DNA of 64,000 nucleotides from Breoghania sp. (GCF_963674635.1 NZ_OY771475.1:2356001-2420000); one strand, 5' to 3'; positions 43,278 through 53,036 are shown, numbered from the stretch's first letter. Program-made: numbers and translations. The notes: generated from the letters alone by a model not told the origin.

Positions 43278-43436
43278 GACCCGTGCGCTTGTAGAACACG
43301 CGCGCTTGCGCGCGACGCATTGCGGGCGTATCGCATCCTCATTACCGTTGGGGTCATCGCGGTTTTCGCCGCGCGAGAGCTTTTCGGGTGCGATACCATC
43401 TGCCCCGGCCACATTCACCTGACCAGAGACACAACC

Positions 43437-44858
43437 ATGAAAACCTCCATCGATCTGCTCGAGAGTTCCGGCGTGGGCCTGAGCTCGGCCCTCAAGGTCT
43501 TGAGCGAGACGATCGAGGGCGCGGATGACAGTGAACTGTTCCTCGAATACGCGCAGTCAGAGGGTCTGGTCTGGGACAATGGCCGGTTGAAGTCTGCGAC
43601 CTTCGACACGACACAGGGCTTTGGCCTGCGCGTTGTGGCGGGAGAGGCTGCGGGCTATGCTCATTCCGGCGAGATTTCCGAAGCGGCGCTCCAGCGCGCT
43701 GCGGATGCCGTCAAGACCGTGAAGGATGGCCACCAGGGCACCTACGCGGCCGCCCCTGCCCGCACCAACGCGGCGCTTTATGGCACCGACAATCCGCTCG
43801 AGACGCCGGGCTTTGAGGAAAAGGTCCAGCTTCTGCAGCGTGTTGACGCCTATGCGCGGGCAAAGGACCCGCGCGTTCGGCAGGTAACGGTTTCTCTGGC
43901 GGGTTCGTGGCAGGTGGTCGATATCCTGCGCGCCGACAGCTATCGGGTTCAGGACATCCGCCCTCTCGTCCGTTTCAACGTGTCAGTTGTCGTGGGTCAG
44001 GGCGACAGGCAGGAAAGCGGTTCCTACGGCATTGGCGGGCGCCAGGCCTATGGCGAATTCATTGCTGAAGGCAGCTGGATGCACGCCGCCGACGAAGCCC
44101 TGCGACAGGCTCTGGTGAACCTTGAAGCCATCCCGGCCCCCGCCGGCACCATGGATGTGGTTCTGGGCGCAGGCTGGCCGGGCATTCTGCTTCATGAAGC
44201 TGTCGGGCATGGGCTTGAGGGCGACTTCAATCGCAAAAAGACGTCTGCTTTCGCAGGTCTCCTGGGTGAGCGCGTTGCGTCGCCGGGCGTCACCGTCGTG
44301 GATGACGGCACGATCGCGAACCGGCGCGGTTCGCTCAATTTCGACGATGAAGGCACCCCCACCAGCGAGACCATACTGATCGAGGACGGCATTCTCGTGG
44401 GCTACATGCAGGACCGCCAGAACGCCCGGCTCATGGGCATGAAGCCAACCGGAAACGGGCGCCGACAGTCCTTTGCCCATATCCCGATGCCGCGCATGAC
44501 CAACACCATCATGCGCGCGGGCGATTTTGATCCCGAAGAGATCCTCTCTTCGGTCAAGGACGGTATCTATGCCGTCTCCTTCGGCGGCGGACAGGTGGAC
44601 ATCACCTCCGGCAAATTCGTCTTTTCCTGCACCGAGGCCTACAAGATCGAGAACGGCAAGATCGGTGCGCCCGTCAAGGGAGCTATGCTGATCGGCAACG
44701 GCCCGGACGCTCTGACCCGTGTCCCCATGGTGGGCAACGACATGAAGCTCGATCCGGGCATCGGCACCTGCGGCAAACAGGGACAGGGTGTCCCGGTAGG
44801 GGTCGGCCAACCGACGCTGCGCATCAACGCGCTGACCGTCGGTGGCACAGCGGCCTGA
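43437..44858 (+). CDS. tldD: Metalloprotease TldD
   Basis: Catalytic half of the TldD/TldE heterodimer, a zinc protease that degrades unfolded or small peptides and processes certain ribosomally made peptides such as microcin B17. The 473-residue protein has HExxxH at His253-Glu254-His258 (LLHEAVGHGLEGDFNRKK). Further marks are SGKFVFSCTEAYKIENGKIG and GNDMKLDPGIGTCGKQGQGV. ATG 43437 is the likely start; the longer frame from 43320 includes an unrelated hydrophobic segment. Its partner tldE lies about 8 kb away on the minus strand. In rhizobia tldD normally precedes the cox operon, as here in opposite orientation. Confidence 0.95.
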   Translation: MKTSIDLLESSGVGLSSALKVLSETIEGADDSELFLEYAQSEGLVWDNGRLKSATFDTTQGFGLRVVAGEAAGYAHSGEISEAALQRAADAVKTVKDGHQGTYAAAPARTNAALYGTDNPLETPGFEEKVQLLQRVDAYARAKDPRVRQVTVSLAGSWQVVDILRADSYRVQDIRPLVRFNVSVVVGQGDRQESGSYGIGGRQAYGEFIAEGSWMHAADEALRQALVNLEAIPAPAGTMDVVLGAGWPGILLHEAVGHGLEGDFNRKKTSAFAGLLGERVASPGVTVVDDGTIANRRGSLNFDDEGTPTSETILIEDGILVGYMQDRQNARLMGMKPTGNGRRQSFAHIPMPRMTNTIMRAGDFDPEEILSSVKDGIYAVSFGGGQVDITSGKFVFSCTEAYKIENGKIGAPVKGAMLIGNGPDALTRVPMVGNDMKLDPGIGTCGKQGQGVPVGVGQPTLRINALTVGGTAA

Positions 44859-44994
44859 TCGTCAGAGCCGACCGAAAAGCCGCACATGACGACTTGATGG
44901 GGGAAAGAACCTCGTTTTTTTCCCTATCCGTTTACCATCGATGCTCTATCCTACCTAGCGTCACCCCTACGCTTGGAATGAACCAGGATAAAGC

Positions 44995-46770
44995 ATGGCT
45001 TCCGATGTCACGCCCCCCTTTCTCATAGAAGCTGTCGCCTTGCTGGGCACGGCCGTGGTGGCCGTACCGCTGGCAAAGCGTGTGGGGCTGGGCGCGGTGC
45101 TGGGCTATCTGGGCGCGGGAATGCTGATCGGCCCACACGGGGTGGCGCTCATCTCGGATCCCGAAACGATCCTGCGGGTCGCGGAGCTGGGCGTCGTTCT
45201 GCTTCTCTTCCTGATCGGACTGGAACTCAATCCCGGCCGTCTGTGGCAATTGCGCCGGGACATATTTGGACTTGGCACGGCGCAGGTGCTGATTACCGGC
45301 CTTGCCCTGACAGCCCTTGTCCTGCTGGTGAGCGATAGCTGGCGTATGGCCTTCGTGGCCGGCTTCGGCATCGCCCTGTCGTCGACAGCCTTCGCCCTTC
45401 AGCTCTTGCAGGAACGCGGTCAGCTCAAGACAAGCTACGGCCAGCGCGCCTTCGCCATTCTCCTGCTTCAGGACATTGCCATCGTGCCTCTTCTGGCGAG
45501 CGTCACGTTGCTGGCGCCCGTCTCGGGCGAGCCGGTCTCGCCGTTATGGGTGGAGGCCTTCATCGCGGTCAGCGCGATCATCGTGGTCCTGCTCGTTGGC
45601 CGCTACGCCCTCAATCCGCTGTTTTCGTTCCTGACCCGCTCCGGCGCGCGCGAAGTGATGCTTATCGCGGCGCTCCTGGTGGCGCTGGGCAGCGCGATGC
45701 TGCTTCATCTGGTGGGTCTGTCCATGGCTCTCGGCGCCTTTATCGCCGGTGTCATGCTGGCCGATTCTTCGTTCCGTCATACGCTTGAAGCCGATATCGA
45801 ACCCTTCCGCTCGCTGCTGATGGGCCTGTTCTTCATGGCCGTCGGCATGACGTTCGCGCTCGACGTGGTGATCGACGCATGGCCGCTGATCCTCCTCGGC
45901 GTCCTCTCGGTGATGAGCATCAAGGGCGCGCTTCTTTGGGCGCTTTCCCGGCTTTTCGGCGCCTCCAACACGGACGCCCTGCGCATTGCCACAACCCTGC
46001 CACAAGGCGGAGAATTTGGCTTCGTCCTGTTCTCCGCAGCCTTCGCCCACGGGCTGATGAACGAGGATGAGAAATCCACGCTGATCGCGGTGGTCATCCT
46101 GTCGATGATGCTCACACCTTTCGTCTGTGCCATCTATGACCGGATCGCCACAAGCCTGCGTGCCCATGGCGTGGCGCCCGAGATCGTGGAGAGTTTCGGA
46201 GAAGCCAGCACCAACGTGCTGATCTGCGGCTTCGGACGTTTCGGCATGGTGGCCGCCCAGATGCTGGCGGCGGAAGGTATCGCCATCACCGCGATGGACC
46301 GCGACGCCAAGCGCATCAACTACGCGCGCAAGCTCGGCTACAAGGTCTATTACGGGGACATCACGCGCGCCGACGTGCTGCGCTCGGCAGGCGCGGGGGA
46401 AGCGGCCGTCATCGCGCTTTGCGTGGAAAATGACGAAGTCATGCATCGGGCCATCGGTTGTATAAGGGAGAACTTTCCCTCAGCCCGCATCTATTGCCGG
46501 GCGACTGACCGTGCGCATGCTCTGGACCTGACCCGCGAGGGGGTGGATTTCCACATCCGCGAAACCTTCGAATCGGGCATTGTCTTCGGACGGGCGGCAC
46601 TGGCGGCGCTTGCAATTCCGTATGAGAGGATTGCGGATATCGAAGAGGATGTCCGCAGACGCGACTTCGAGCGGATGCAGATGCAGTTGACGGGCGGTCT
46701 TTTCGCCGGCACGGACATACTTCATGCTCGCACCCCGCGCACCGAAAAGAAGCAGAGCGAGACTGCTTGA
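44995..46770 (+). CDS. Kef-type monovalent cation:proton antiporter (CPA2)
   Basis: Inner-membrane antiporter of the CPA2 family resembling KefB/KefC, which exports K+ in exchange for protons under electrophile stress. The 591-residue protein has about 12-13 membrane helices through residue 380. A cytoplasmic TrkA-N (RCK) domain follows: NVLICGFGRFGMVAAQMLAA, GxGxxG fold, then the KefC-like YKVYYGDITRADVLRSAGA. Start ATG 44995 has AGGA six bases upstream. The ancillary KefF/KefG oxidoreductase is not next to it. Gating by glutathione adducts is possible but cannot be read off. Confidence 0.9.
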   Translation: MASDVTPPFLIEAVALLGTAVVAVPLAKRVGLGAVLGYLGAGMLIGPHGVALISDPETILRVAELGVVLLLFLIGLELNPGRLWQLRRDIFGLGTAQVLITGLALTALVLLVSDSWRMAFVAGFGIALSSTAFALQLLQERGQLKTSYGQRAFAILLLQDIAIVPLLASVTLLAPVSGEPVSPLWVEAFIAVSAIIVVLLVGRYALNPLFSFLTRSGAREVMLIAALLVALGSAMLLHLVGLSMALGAFIAGVMLADSSFRHTLEADIEPFRSLLMGLFFMAVGMTFALDVVIDAWPLILLGVLSVMSIKGALLWALSRLFGASNTDALRIATTLPQGGEFGFVLFSAAFAHGLMNEDEKSTLIAVVILSMMLTPFVCAIYDRIATSLRAHGVAPEIVESFGEASTNVLICGFGRFGMVAAQMLAAEGIAITAMDRDAKRINYARKLGYKVYYGDITRADVLRSAGAGEAAVIALCVENDEVMHRAIGCIRENFPSARIYCRATDRAHALDLTREGVDFHIRETFESGIVFGRAALAALAIPYERIADIEEDVRRRDFERMQMQLTGGLFAGTDILHARTPRTEKKQSETA

Positions 46771-46996
46771 CCCCGGGGATCTCGCCAAGACGTCTTAAAA
46801 GGCGTCCTTTGCGCTGGAAAAGACGTGTTTCGACAACTATCTTCGCGGTGAAAAGGAGTACAAGCTGCGCCTGACGCGATCATGACGCGTGAGGATGGCT
46901 GAGGCTGCTCCACCCATGAACCGAATGCGACCCCCGTCTCGCCCACCCGCCCGCATGGCCCGGCCGGGACGACGCGCTGCAACAGGCAAGAACTCT

Positions 46997-47206
46997 ATGA
47001 ACCGCTACGAATCCCCGCGCCTCGGCGGCGAAGCCCGCATCCGTTATCTCGACGGCGATTTCCAGATCCTTGCGCCGGGCAATCATGTGCGCTGCGCGGT
47101 CACTGGCCAGCAGATCCCGCTCGACGAATTGAAGTACTGGAGCGCGGAGCGTCAGGAAGCCTATGTGGACGCAGCTGCAGCCATGAGCCATATGCGCCCC
47201 GAATAG
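46997..47206 (+). CDS. DUF2093 small protein
   Basis: A 69-residue protein of the DUF2093 family, nearly confined to alphaproteobacteria: NRYESPRLGGEARIRYLDGDFQILAPGNHVRCAVTG is the conserved core and QQIPLDELKYWSAERQEAYV the second half. It is cytoplasmic by appearance; the function is not known. The open frame runs on upstream to 46889, but the low-complexity proline/arginine-rich part is probably untranslated. It is convergent with lpxK, a recurring neighbour in Rhizobiales. No terminator is seen in the 22-base gap. Confidence 0.88.
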   Translation: MNRYESPRLGGEARIRYLDGDFQILAPGNHVRCAVTGQQIPLDELKYWSAERQEAYVDAAAAMSHMRPE

Positions 47207-47228
47207 GACGGCCCGACGCGCGGAGATT

Positions 47229-48248
47229 TCACCGGAAGCTGCGGTTATGGATGGTGCGGTTCAACAGATCCAGCATCCGCCGCTCTTCCCGGAAGACGAG
47301 ATCCACGGTCACGACCCGTGCCGAACCTGCCAGCCAGCGCAAGAGTTCATGCTCGCTGCCCTCAATGCGCCGCATGTCCTTGGTGGTGGTGACCGGAACC
47401 AGCCCCTTCGCTTCCGCGCAGGTGAGGATGTCCTGTGCCTCGGCAACGGTGATGACGTGATGGTCCGGAAAGGCGCGGCGTTCCTCGATCTCCGCTCCCA
47501 TCGCAGCGAGCGTGTCGAAAAATTTCTGCGGGCGACCGATCCCGGCAAAAGCAAGAACGCGTTCACCGCTCACATCCGGGTTGGGGCGTGGCTTGAGATC
47601 CGCGCGCAGAACCGGCAGACCGCGACGCGCGGCCTGCCGCACGAGCCTGTTTCCCGCTTCCCCCTCGCCGATGACGAGAAGCGCATTCGCCTTGATGAGC
47701 TGATCGCGCAATGGTGCGCGTAACGGCCCCGAGGGGATGGTCATACCGTTGCCGACGCCCACGGCGCCTTCCGCAACTACCAGCGAGAAATCGCGGTGGA
47801 GAGAAGGGTTTTGAAAGCCGTCATCCAGCAGGATGACATCCGCGCCCGCTTCCACTGCCGCTCTTGCTCCGCTGACGCGGTCGCTTGAGACGATGGTTGT
47901 TGCAGCCTCGGCCAGCAAGAGCGCCTCGTCCCCGACCTGCGAAGCCAGATGCGTATCGGGATCGACCTCGACGGGCCCCTCAAGACTGCCGCCATAGCCG
48001 CGGGTCAGGATGACGGGATTGAAATCCTCATCTTGCAACATTCTGGCAAGTGCGATGGTGGTGGGTGTCTTGCCAGCCCCTCCCGCCACGAAATTTCCCA
48101 CGACGATGACCGGAACATCGACGCGCCCCTGCGACGGCTTTCGCATCCGCCTGCCCGCAATGCGTCCGTAGATGAAGGAAACGGGCGATAGCGCCAGCGC
48201 TTTCAGCCCCTTGCCTTGCTGCCACCAGAAATCGGGTGCCTGCCGCAC
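47229..48248 (-). CDS. lpxK: Tetraacyldisaccharide 4'-kinase
   Basis: Phosphorylates the 4' position of the lipid A precursor at the inner membrane. The 339-residue protein has an N-terminal membrane-associating helix (LKALALSPVSFIYG), Walker A NFVAGGAGKTPTTIALARML, the family motif GYGGSLEGPVEVD, and DVILLDDGFQNPSLHRDFS. It is last in the cluster tldE-cysQ/IMPase-DUF4170-DUF374-waaA-lpxK. The gap to waaA is about 80 bases. Length and motifs are standard. Confidence 0.96.
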   Translation of the reverse strand: MRQAPDFWWQQGKGLKALALSPVSFIYGRIAGRRMRKPSQGRVDVPVIVVGNFVAGGAGKTPTTIALARMLQDEDFNPVILTRGYGGSLEGPVEVDPDTHLASQVGDEALLLAEAATTIVSSDRVSGARAAVEAGADVILLDDGFQNPSLHRDFSLVVAEGAVGVGNGMTIPSGPLRAPLRDQLIKANALLVIGEGEAGNRLVRQAARRGLPVLRADLKPRPNPDVSGERVLAFAGIGRPQKFFDTLAAMGAEIEERRAFPDHHVITVAEAQDILTCAEAKGLVPVTTTKDMRRIEGSEHELLRWLAGSARVVTVDLVFREERRMLDLLNRTIHNRSFR

Positions 48249-48331
48249 ATCCAGTCCTCATCCTCTCGCCACCAGGCAAAACCTCTGCGGCGAACCAAAG
48301 CGAACGGGAGGTTCCCCTCCGCTCTGCCTGC

Positions 48332-49627
48332 TCAATCCAGCAACTTGCCAAATGCTCCTTCGAGCACCCCTTTTACCGCATCCAGCGCGCCCTGCCCGGA
48401 ATCCGCGCAGACTTTCGCCGCACTCGACAGGTTCGTTACCGCCTGGTGGTTGCCGAGCAGGCTCAAAATCTCAGCCTGCAAGGCTTCCGCATCTTTCACC
48501 ACGCGCGCGGCGCCCGCCTCGGTCAGCGATCGATATATGCCTGAAAAATTGCGGACCCGCGCGCCTGAAAGGATCGCGCAGCCAATCTGCGCCGGTTCGA
48601 TCGGGTTCTGCCCGCCATGAGGGACCAATGAACCTCCAATGAAGGCAATGGGTGCAAGACGATAGAAAAGCCCGAGCTCTCCAATCGTATCCGCCACATA
48701 GACATCGCAACGCCGCTGGATGGGCTCGCCGCGCGACCGCAGGCTCGCATCGAGCCCGGCAGTCGCAAAGATATCGACCACGTCCGGCCCGCGTTCGGGG
48801 TGGCGCGGGACGGAAATCAGCAGAAGGTCGGGAAACGTTTCGCGCAAGCCCTTGTGGACGCGCGCCAGCAATTCCTCCTCACCCGGATGGGTGCTGGCTG
48901 CGATCCAGACCCGACGCGGGCCAATCTGCTCACGAAGGGTGTCGAGCGCGTGCGCATCAAAGGGCAGCGGCGGCACGTCGAATTTCAGGTTGCCGGTCGC
49001 GCGCACATCGACGATGCCCAGGTCGGCATAGCGCTCCGCATCGGCCTGAGATTGTGCCAGACACATGGTGACACACCCGAACACCCGGCGTGCGCTGCGC
49101 CCGAAACGCGACCAGCCGCGATGGGAACCTTCCGACATGCGCCCGTTGACGATGACGACCGGAATGTTGCGCGCGTGAAGTTCGGCAAAGGTCGCTGGCC
49201 AGATTTCCGATTCCACCATGATGGCGAATTCCGGTTTCCAGCTGTCGAGAAAACGCGCGATCAGGGGCGCAACGTCAAAGGGCGCGAACTGGTGGACGGC
49301 CCCTTCAGGCAGGCGCTCCGCGGCAATGCGCGAGGAGGTGACGGTGCCGGTGGTCAGCACCACCTTGAAGCCGCGCGCCACGATCCATTCAATAAGCGGT
49401 AGGACGGCGTTCGTTTCCCCCACACTGGCCGCATGCACCCAGACGCGGGGACCCGGTTCCGGCGCAAGACCGGCCTGGCCGAACCGTTCGCCACGACGCG
49501 CCGGATCTTCCTTCCCCCGGCGGACGCGGCGGGCATGAAGAAGCTTCAGGGCCGGCAAGGCAAGGCGGCCGACCAGCCTGTAGGCTGCCAGCATGCCACC
49601 GCCCGTATCGCTCCCGGCTTCAGCCAT
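48332..49627 (-). CDS. waaA: 3-deoxy-D-manno-octulosonic acid transferase
   Basis: GT-B glycosyltransferase (KdtA) that adds Kdo to lipid A precursors. The 431-residue protein has an N-terminal membrane-anchoring segment, the catalytic-glutamate motif WVHAASVGETNAVLPLI, the conserved PVVIVNGRMSEGSHRGW and AFIGGSLVPHGGQNPIEPA. It overlaps the DUF374 gene by eight bases and precedes lpxK. Whether it adds one or two Kdo residues cannot be told from sequence. Confidence 0.96.
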   Translation of the reverse strand: MAEAGSDTGGGMLAAYRLVGRLALPALKLLHARRVRRGKEDPARRGERFGQAGLAPEPGPRVWVHAASVGETNAVLPLIEWIVARGFKVVLTTGTVTSSRIAAERLPEGAVHQFAPFDVAPLIARFLDSWKPEFAIMVESEIWPATFAELHARNIPVVIVNGRMSEGSHRGWSRFGRSARRVFGCVTMCLAQSQADAERYADLGIVDVRATGNLKFDVPPLPFDAHALDTLREQIGPRRVWIAASTHPGEEELLARVHKGLRETFPDLLLISVPRHPERGPDVVDIFATAGLDASLRSRGEPIQRRCDVYVADTIGELGLFYRLAPIAFIGGSLVPHGGQNPIEPAQIGCAILSGARVRNFSGIYRSLTEAGAARVVKDAEALQAEILSLLGNHQAVTNLSSAAKVCADSGQGALDAVKGVLEGAFGKLLD

Positions 49628-50318
49628 TGGCCTTTTCCGTCAGTTTGTAAGCGCGCTCCGTCACCCGATTGAGCCCGTTCTCCACATCAAGACGCAAGGC
49701 CTCAAGGGTTTCATCATCGGCATCCTTCGGCACGACGATGGGATCGCCAACGACGAAGGACGCGCGGGAAAAGGGCAGGTTCACGCTCGCCTTGTCCCAG
49801 CTGTCCAGATCGATGTGACGACTGGTAGCGAAGGCGACGGGGCGGATGGGTGCGCCGGAATGGCGGGCAAGCTGGACAATGCCAATGCCGGCAACGCGGG
49901 CCGGGCCTTTGGGCACATCCGCCGTCAGGGCAACGATGGCGCCTTCTTCAAGGGCTGCCAGCGATTCGAAAAAACCGCGCATGCCGCCGCGCTTTCTGAC
50001 CTGCCGCTTCTTTTGCGATCCGGAGGCACGGATCAGACCGATACCGAGTTTGGCGGCGGCGACCGCATTCACCTCTCCATCGGCGGAGCGCGAGATCATC
50101 ACGCGGGTATCCCAGCCGTCGGGACGGGCAAACGGCACCATGAAATGCTGCCCATGCCACATGGCGATGATGAGCGGTTCGCCGGGCTTCACCGTCTCAT
50201 AGATGTCGGCCGGCTCCACGACGAGGGACGAGGTCTTGCTCACGAGGGTGAGGTAGCGCGCCATCATCCGTCCGACAAAACGCAGGATGGCCGGGTTGCG
50301 TCCGAGCTTTTTCAGCAT
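49620..50318 (-). CDS. DUF374 lysophospholipid-acyltransferase-like protein
   Basis: Protein of 232 residues in the DUF374 family, related to PlsC-type acyltransferases. The histidine motif is seen as IIAMWHGQHFMVPF, with ADVPKGPARVAGIGIVQLARHSGAPIRPVAF as the second conserved segment. It sits in the lipid A-core cluster between DUF4170 and waaA and overlaps waaA, so a role in lipid A or phospholipid acylation is plausible; no substrate is known here. ATG 50318 has GGA upstream; ATG 50360 is less good. Confidence 0.85.
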   Translation of the reverse strand: MLKKLGRNPAILRFVGRMMARYLTLVSKTSSLVVEPADIYETVKPGEPLIIAMWHGQHFMVPFARPDGWDTRVMISRSADGEVNAVAAAKLGIGLIRASGSQKKRQVRKRGGMRGFFESLAALEEGAIVALTADVPKGPARVAGIGIVQLARHSGAPIRPVAFATSRHIDLDSWDKASVNLPFSRASFVVGDPIVVPKDADDETLEALRLDVENGLNRVTERAYKLTEKANG

Positions 50319-50564
50319 GCGCGATCCACCGTCTCGGTCACAAAACAGCAAGCGGCGCAAAGCGCATCATGCGAATGGGCAGACAAACGACGTGACAAAG
50401 GGACGAAACCTCTCCAAAAGCCCAAACACAAATTGGCAAAGCAAGCGGGAGTGACCAGCACGCCGCACACAAAGACCTGCCGGAAAAAGGGTGCGGCAGC
50501 GGCAATACAGTGCTCCGCCCTTGCGGGCAAGCGCCGCGTCGCCGCATCACAACCGTTGCGAGCA

Positions 50565-50804
50565 TCAATTCCCGGCTTCGGGCTCCAGAAGCTTGTGCAT
50601 GTGAACAATGAAATAGCGCATATGGGCATTGTCCACGCTGGCCTGCGCCTTGGACTTCCAGGCGTCATATGCCTTGGCGTAGTTGGGATAGATGCCAACA
50701 ATATCGAGCTTGTCGAGATCCCGGAATTCCACCTTGTCGATTTCCGTAAGCTCGCCGCCGAAAACGAGATGCAGCAGCTGAGTGGGCTTTTCCTGTTCGC
50801 TCAT
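50565..50804 (-). CDS. DUF4170 small protein
   Basis: A 79-residue protein of the DUF4170 family, with the conserved stretch HLVFGGELTEIDKVEFRDL and DIVGIYPNYAKAYDAWKSKAQASVDNAHMRYFIVHMHKLLEP. It starts at ATG 50804 with GGAG six bases upstream. It is a constant member of the lipid A cluster in Rhizobiales, between the phosphatase and the DUF374 acyltransferase. Function unknown; the size suggests an adaptor or regulator. About 245 bases with no visible gene separate it from the DUF374 gene. Confidence 0.85.
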   Translation of the reverse strand: MSEQEKPTQLLHLVFGGELTEIDKVEFRDLDKLDIVGIYPNYAKAYDAWKSKAQASVDNAHMRYFIVHMHKLLEPEAGN

Positions 50805-50902
50805 GTCATGCTCCACGTGGGGTCGGTTCTGCCGAAATGGCATCTTGCGCAAGCCAAGCTCGCACCTGGCGCTGCCGACCCAAGGCCGTCAGCGCCAGGT
50901 CT

Positions 50903-51706
50903 CTAATCGAGAACGCTGCGCACGATCTCGCTGAGGGAAGCCCGCAAGGTCGAGGATGTCGCGACAAGAACCGGATGACGGACATCCGGTCGATTGTAAC
51001 GAAGCTTCCGTCCGTCGAGATCCGTCAGTTGGCCGCCCGCTTCCTGCACCAAAAGATCGGCTGCCGCAAGGTCCCAGTCATTGGCATGGCGGGTCGCGAT
51101 GGCCCCATCGCGCCGTCCCGCTGCAACCAGCGCGATCCGGAGCGCCAGGGAACGGATATGCACATCCTGCTCCAGCCCGGCCGCCATAAGCGCCTTCTGA
51201 CCGCGCAAGGAGCGCGGTCCCGCCACATGAGCCCCCGCCAGCTCGCTGCGCTGGCTGACCGAGATCGCACTGCCATTGAGCTCAGCGCCACCTCCTGCCG
51301 TTGCCAGATAGAGTTCACCGGGCACCGGAACATAAAGCGCGGCAGCAACCGGGCGTCCGGCCTCCACGACCGCCACGCTCACCGACCAGTCTTCCTGGCC
51401 ATGAATGAACGCACGGGTGCCGTCGATGGGATCAACGATAAACAGCCTCTCGCGGTTCAGGCGCACCTTGTCATCGGTCGTTTCTTCCGACAGCCAGCCA
51501 TAATCTGGCCGCGCCTGGCGCAGTTCGTTTCCCAGAAACGTATCCAGCGCCATGTCGGCTTCGGTAACCGGAGAGTTGTTTTCCTTGTTCCACACCTTCG
51601 GATCGCGGCGAAAAAAGCCCATGGCGATGCGACCGGCTTCCTGAGCGGCCTCCGCAATCAGCCTGAGATCGTCCGCGCCACCGCCGGCATCATCATCGTC
51701 CAGCAA
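50903..51706 (-). CDS. Inositol-phosphatase/CysQ-family phosphatase
   Basis: Mg-dependent phosphatase of the inositol monophosphatase superfamily, 267 residues, CysQ-like (3'(2'),5'-bisphosphate nucleotidase) or inositol phosphatase. Metal sites: NNSPVTEADMALD, WLSEETTD, DPIDGTRAF and WDLAAADLLVQEAGG. The start is TTG 51706 with AAGGA seven bases upstream. It overlaps the tldE 3' end by 14 bases. In Rhizobiales this gene is regularly placed between tldE and DUF4170; the substrate cannot be fixed from sequence. Confidence 0.9.
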   Translation of the reverse strand: MLDDDDAGGGADDLRLIAEAAQEAGRIAMGFFRRDPKVWNKENNSPVTEADMALDTFLGNELRQARPDYGWLSEETTDDKVRLNRERLFIVDPIDGTRAFIHGQEDWSVSVAVVEAGRPVAAALYVPVPGELYLATAGGGAELNGSAISVSQRSELAGAHVAGPRSLRGQKALMAAGLEQDVHIRSLALRIALVAAGRRDGAIATRHANDWDLAAADLLVQEAGGQLTDLDGRKLRYNRPDVRHPVLVATSSTLRASLSEIVRSVLD

Positions 51707-53036
51707 GGGTCAATCCTTCGATGGCTACCGTCGGAGCGATGGTCGAGAAACGCAGATCCGGATCATCGGCGGGGCGCAACCTTGCGAACATGTCCCTCAG
51801 GTTGCCCGCGATCGTGACCTCGCTGACGGGATAAGTCAGCTCGCCATTCTCGATCCAGAAGCCGGAAACGCCTCGGCTGTAATCGCCGGTCACCGGGTTC
51901 ACGCCGTGACCGATGAGATCGGTCACATAAAGGCCCGTGCCGATTTCCCGTATGAGGTCTTCCGGCGAGATATCCCCGGGTGAAAGCGCAAGGTTGGTGG
52001 AGGCCGGGGACGTTCCCGAGCCGGACCGTGCAGCGCGGGCGTTGCTCTCAAGGCCAAGTTCGCGCGCGGTGGGACCGTCGAGGAACCAGGCTTTCAGGAC
52101 GCCATCTTCCACCATGGTGAGAGGGGCCACCGCACGGCCCTCGCCATCGAAAGGTCGCGAACCGGCGGAACGCGGTTTCAACGGATCATCAACAATGGAA
52201 ATGCCGGGAGCAAAAACGGGCTTTCCCATCAGGTCGCGCAAAAAGCTCGTCTTTCGCGCCACCGATGCGCCGTTTACCGCACCTGCAAAATGCCCGACCA
52301 GCGAGCGCGCCGCCCGCGGCTCAAAAACGATCCCCGTCTTACACGTATCGACCTTTTGCGGCTTGAGCCGGCGCACAGCGCGTTCGCCCGCGCGACGTCC
52401 GATATCGGCGGGATCATCGAGATCCGCCTTGTGGGTGCGGAAATCGAAATCATAGTCGCGCTCCATGCCGGTGCCCTCTCCGGCCACCGCCGTCATGGAG
52501 AGCGAATGACGCGACACGAGGTAGGAGCCGGAAAAGCCGTTGCTCGTCGCCAGCACGATACCGCCGACGCCGCCCGAGGCCGATGCGCCTCCGCTCTTGC
52601 TGACCCCCGCCACAGCCAGTCCGGCGGCCTCGGCGGCGAGCGCAGCGTCGCGCAGTTCATCGGCGTTCACGTCATACGTATCGAGCAGGTCGAGCGAGGG
52701 AAAATCGCGGGCGAGCTCGCTTTGCCCGGCAAGCCCCGCGAAAGGGTCTTCCGGAGCGACGCGCGCCATGGCGACGGCCCGCTCGCAGAGGCCATCAATA
52801 TCATCGAGCGCATTGGCGGAGACACTGGCGACCCGCCGCCCCACAAAGACGCGCAGCGTGAAGCCATCGGATTCCGAACGCCCGGTCTCTTCTACCTTGC
52901 CTTCACGCACGGACGTAGAGAGCGACTGACCAGCCATCGCTACCGCATCGGCGGCATCAGCGCCTGCCTTGCGGGCCGCATCCACCAACCTTGCGGCGCG
53001 TTCCTCAAGGTCCCGTTGATCGATCGTGAGTGCCAT
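51693..53036 (-). CDS. tldE: Metalloprotease partner TldE/PmbA
   Basis: Non-zinc half of the TldD/TldE protease. The 447-residue protein shows the PmbA pattern: SLSTSVREGKVEETGRSESD, SDGFTLRVFVGRRVASVSAN, DDPLKPRSAGSRPFDGEG and YTRGVSGFWIENGELTYPVSE-like SRGVSGFWIENGELTYPVSE. No HExxxH is present, as expected. ATG 53036 has AGGA five bases upstream. It leads the cluster with the phosphatase, DUF4170, DUF374, waaA and lpxK. TldD is encoded about 8 kb away on the opposite strand. Confidence 0.95.
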   Translation of the reverse strand: MALTIDQRDLEERAARLVDAARKAGADAADAVAMAGQSLSTSVREGKVEETGRSESDGFTLRVFVGRRVASVSANALDDIDGLCERAVAMARVAPEDPFAGLAGQSELARDFPSLDLLDTYDVNADELRDAALAAEAAGLAVAGVSKSGGASASGGVGGIVLATSNGFSGSYLVSRHSLSMTAVAGEGTGMERDYDFDFRTHKADLDDPADIGRRAGERAVRRLKPQKVDTCKTGIVFEPRAARSLVGHFAGAVNGASVARKTSFLRDLMGKPVFAPGISIVDDPLKPRSAGSRPFDGEGRAVAPLTMVEDGVLKAWFLDGPTARELGLESNARAARSGSGTSPASTNLALSPGDISPEDLIREIGTGLYVTDLIGHGVNPVTGDYSRGVSGFWIENGELTYPVSEVTIAGNLRDMFARLRPADDPDLRFSTIAPTVAIEGLTLAGR

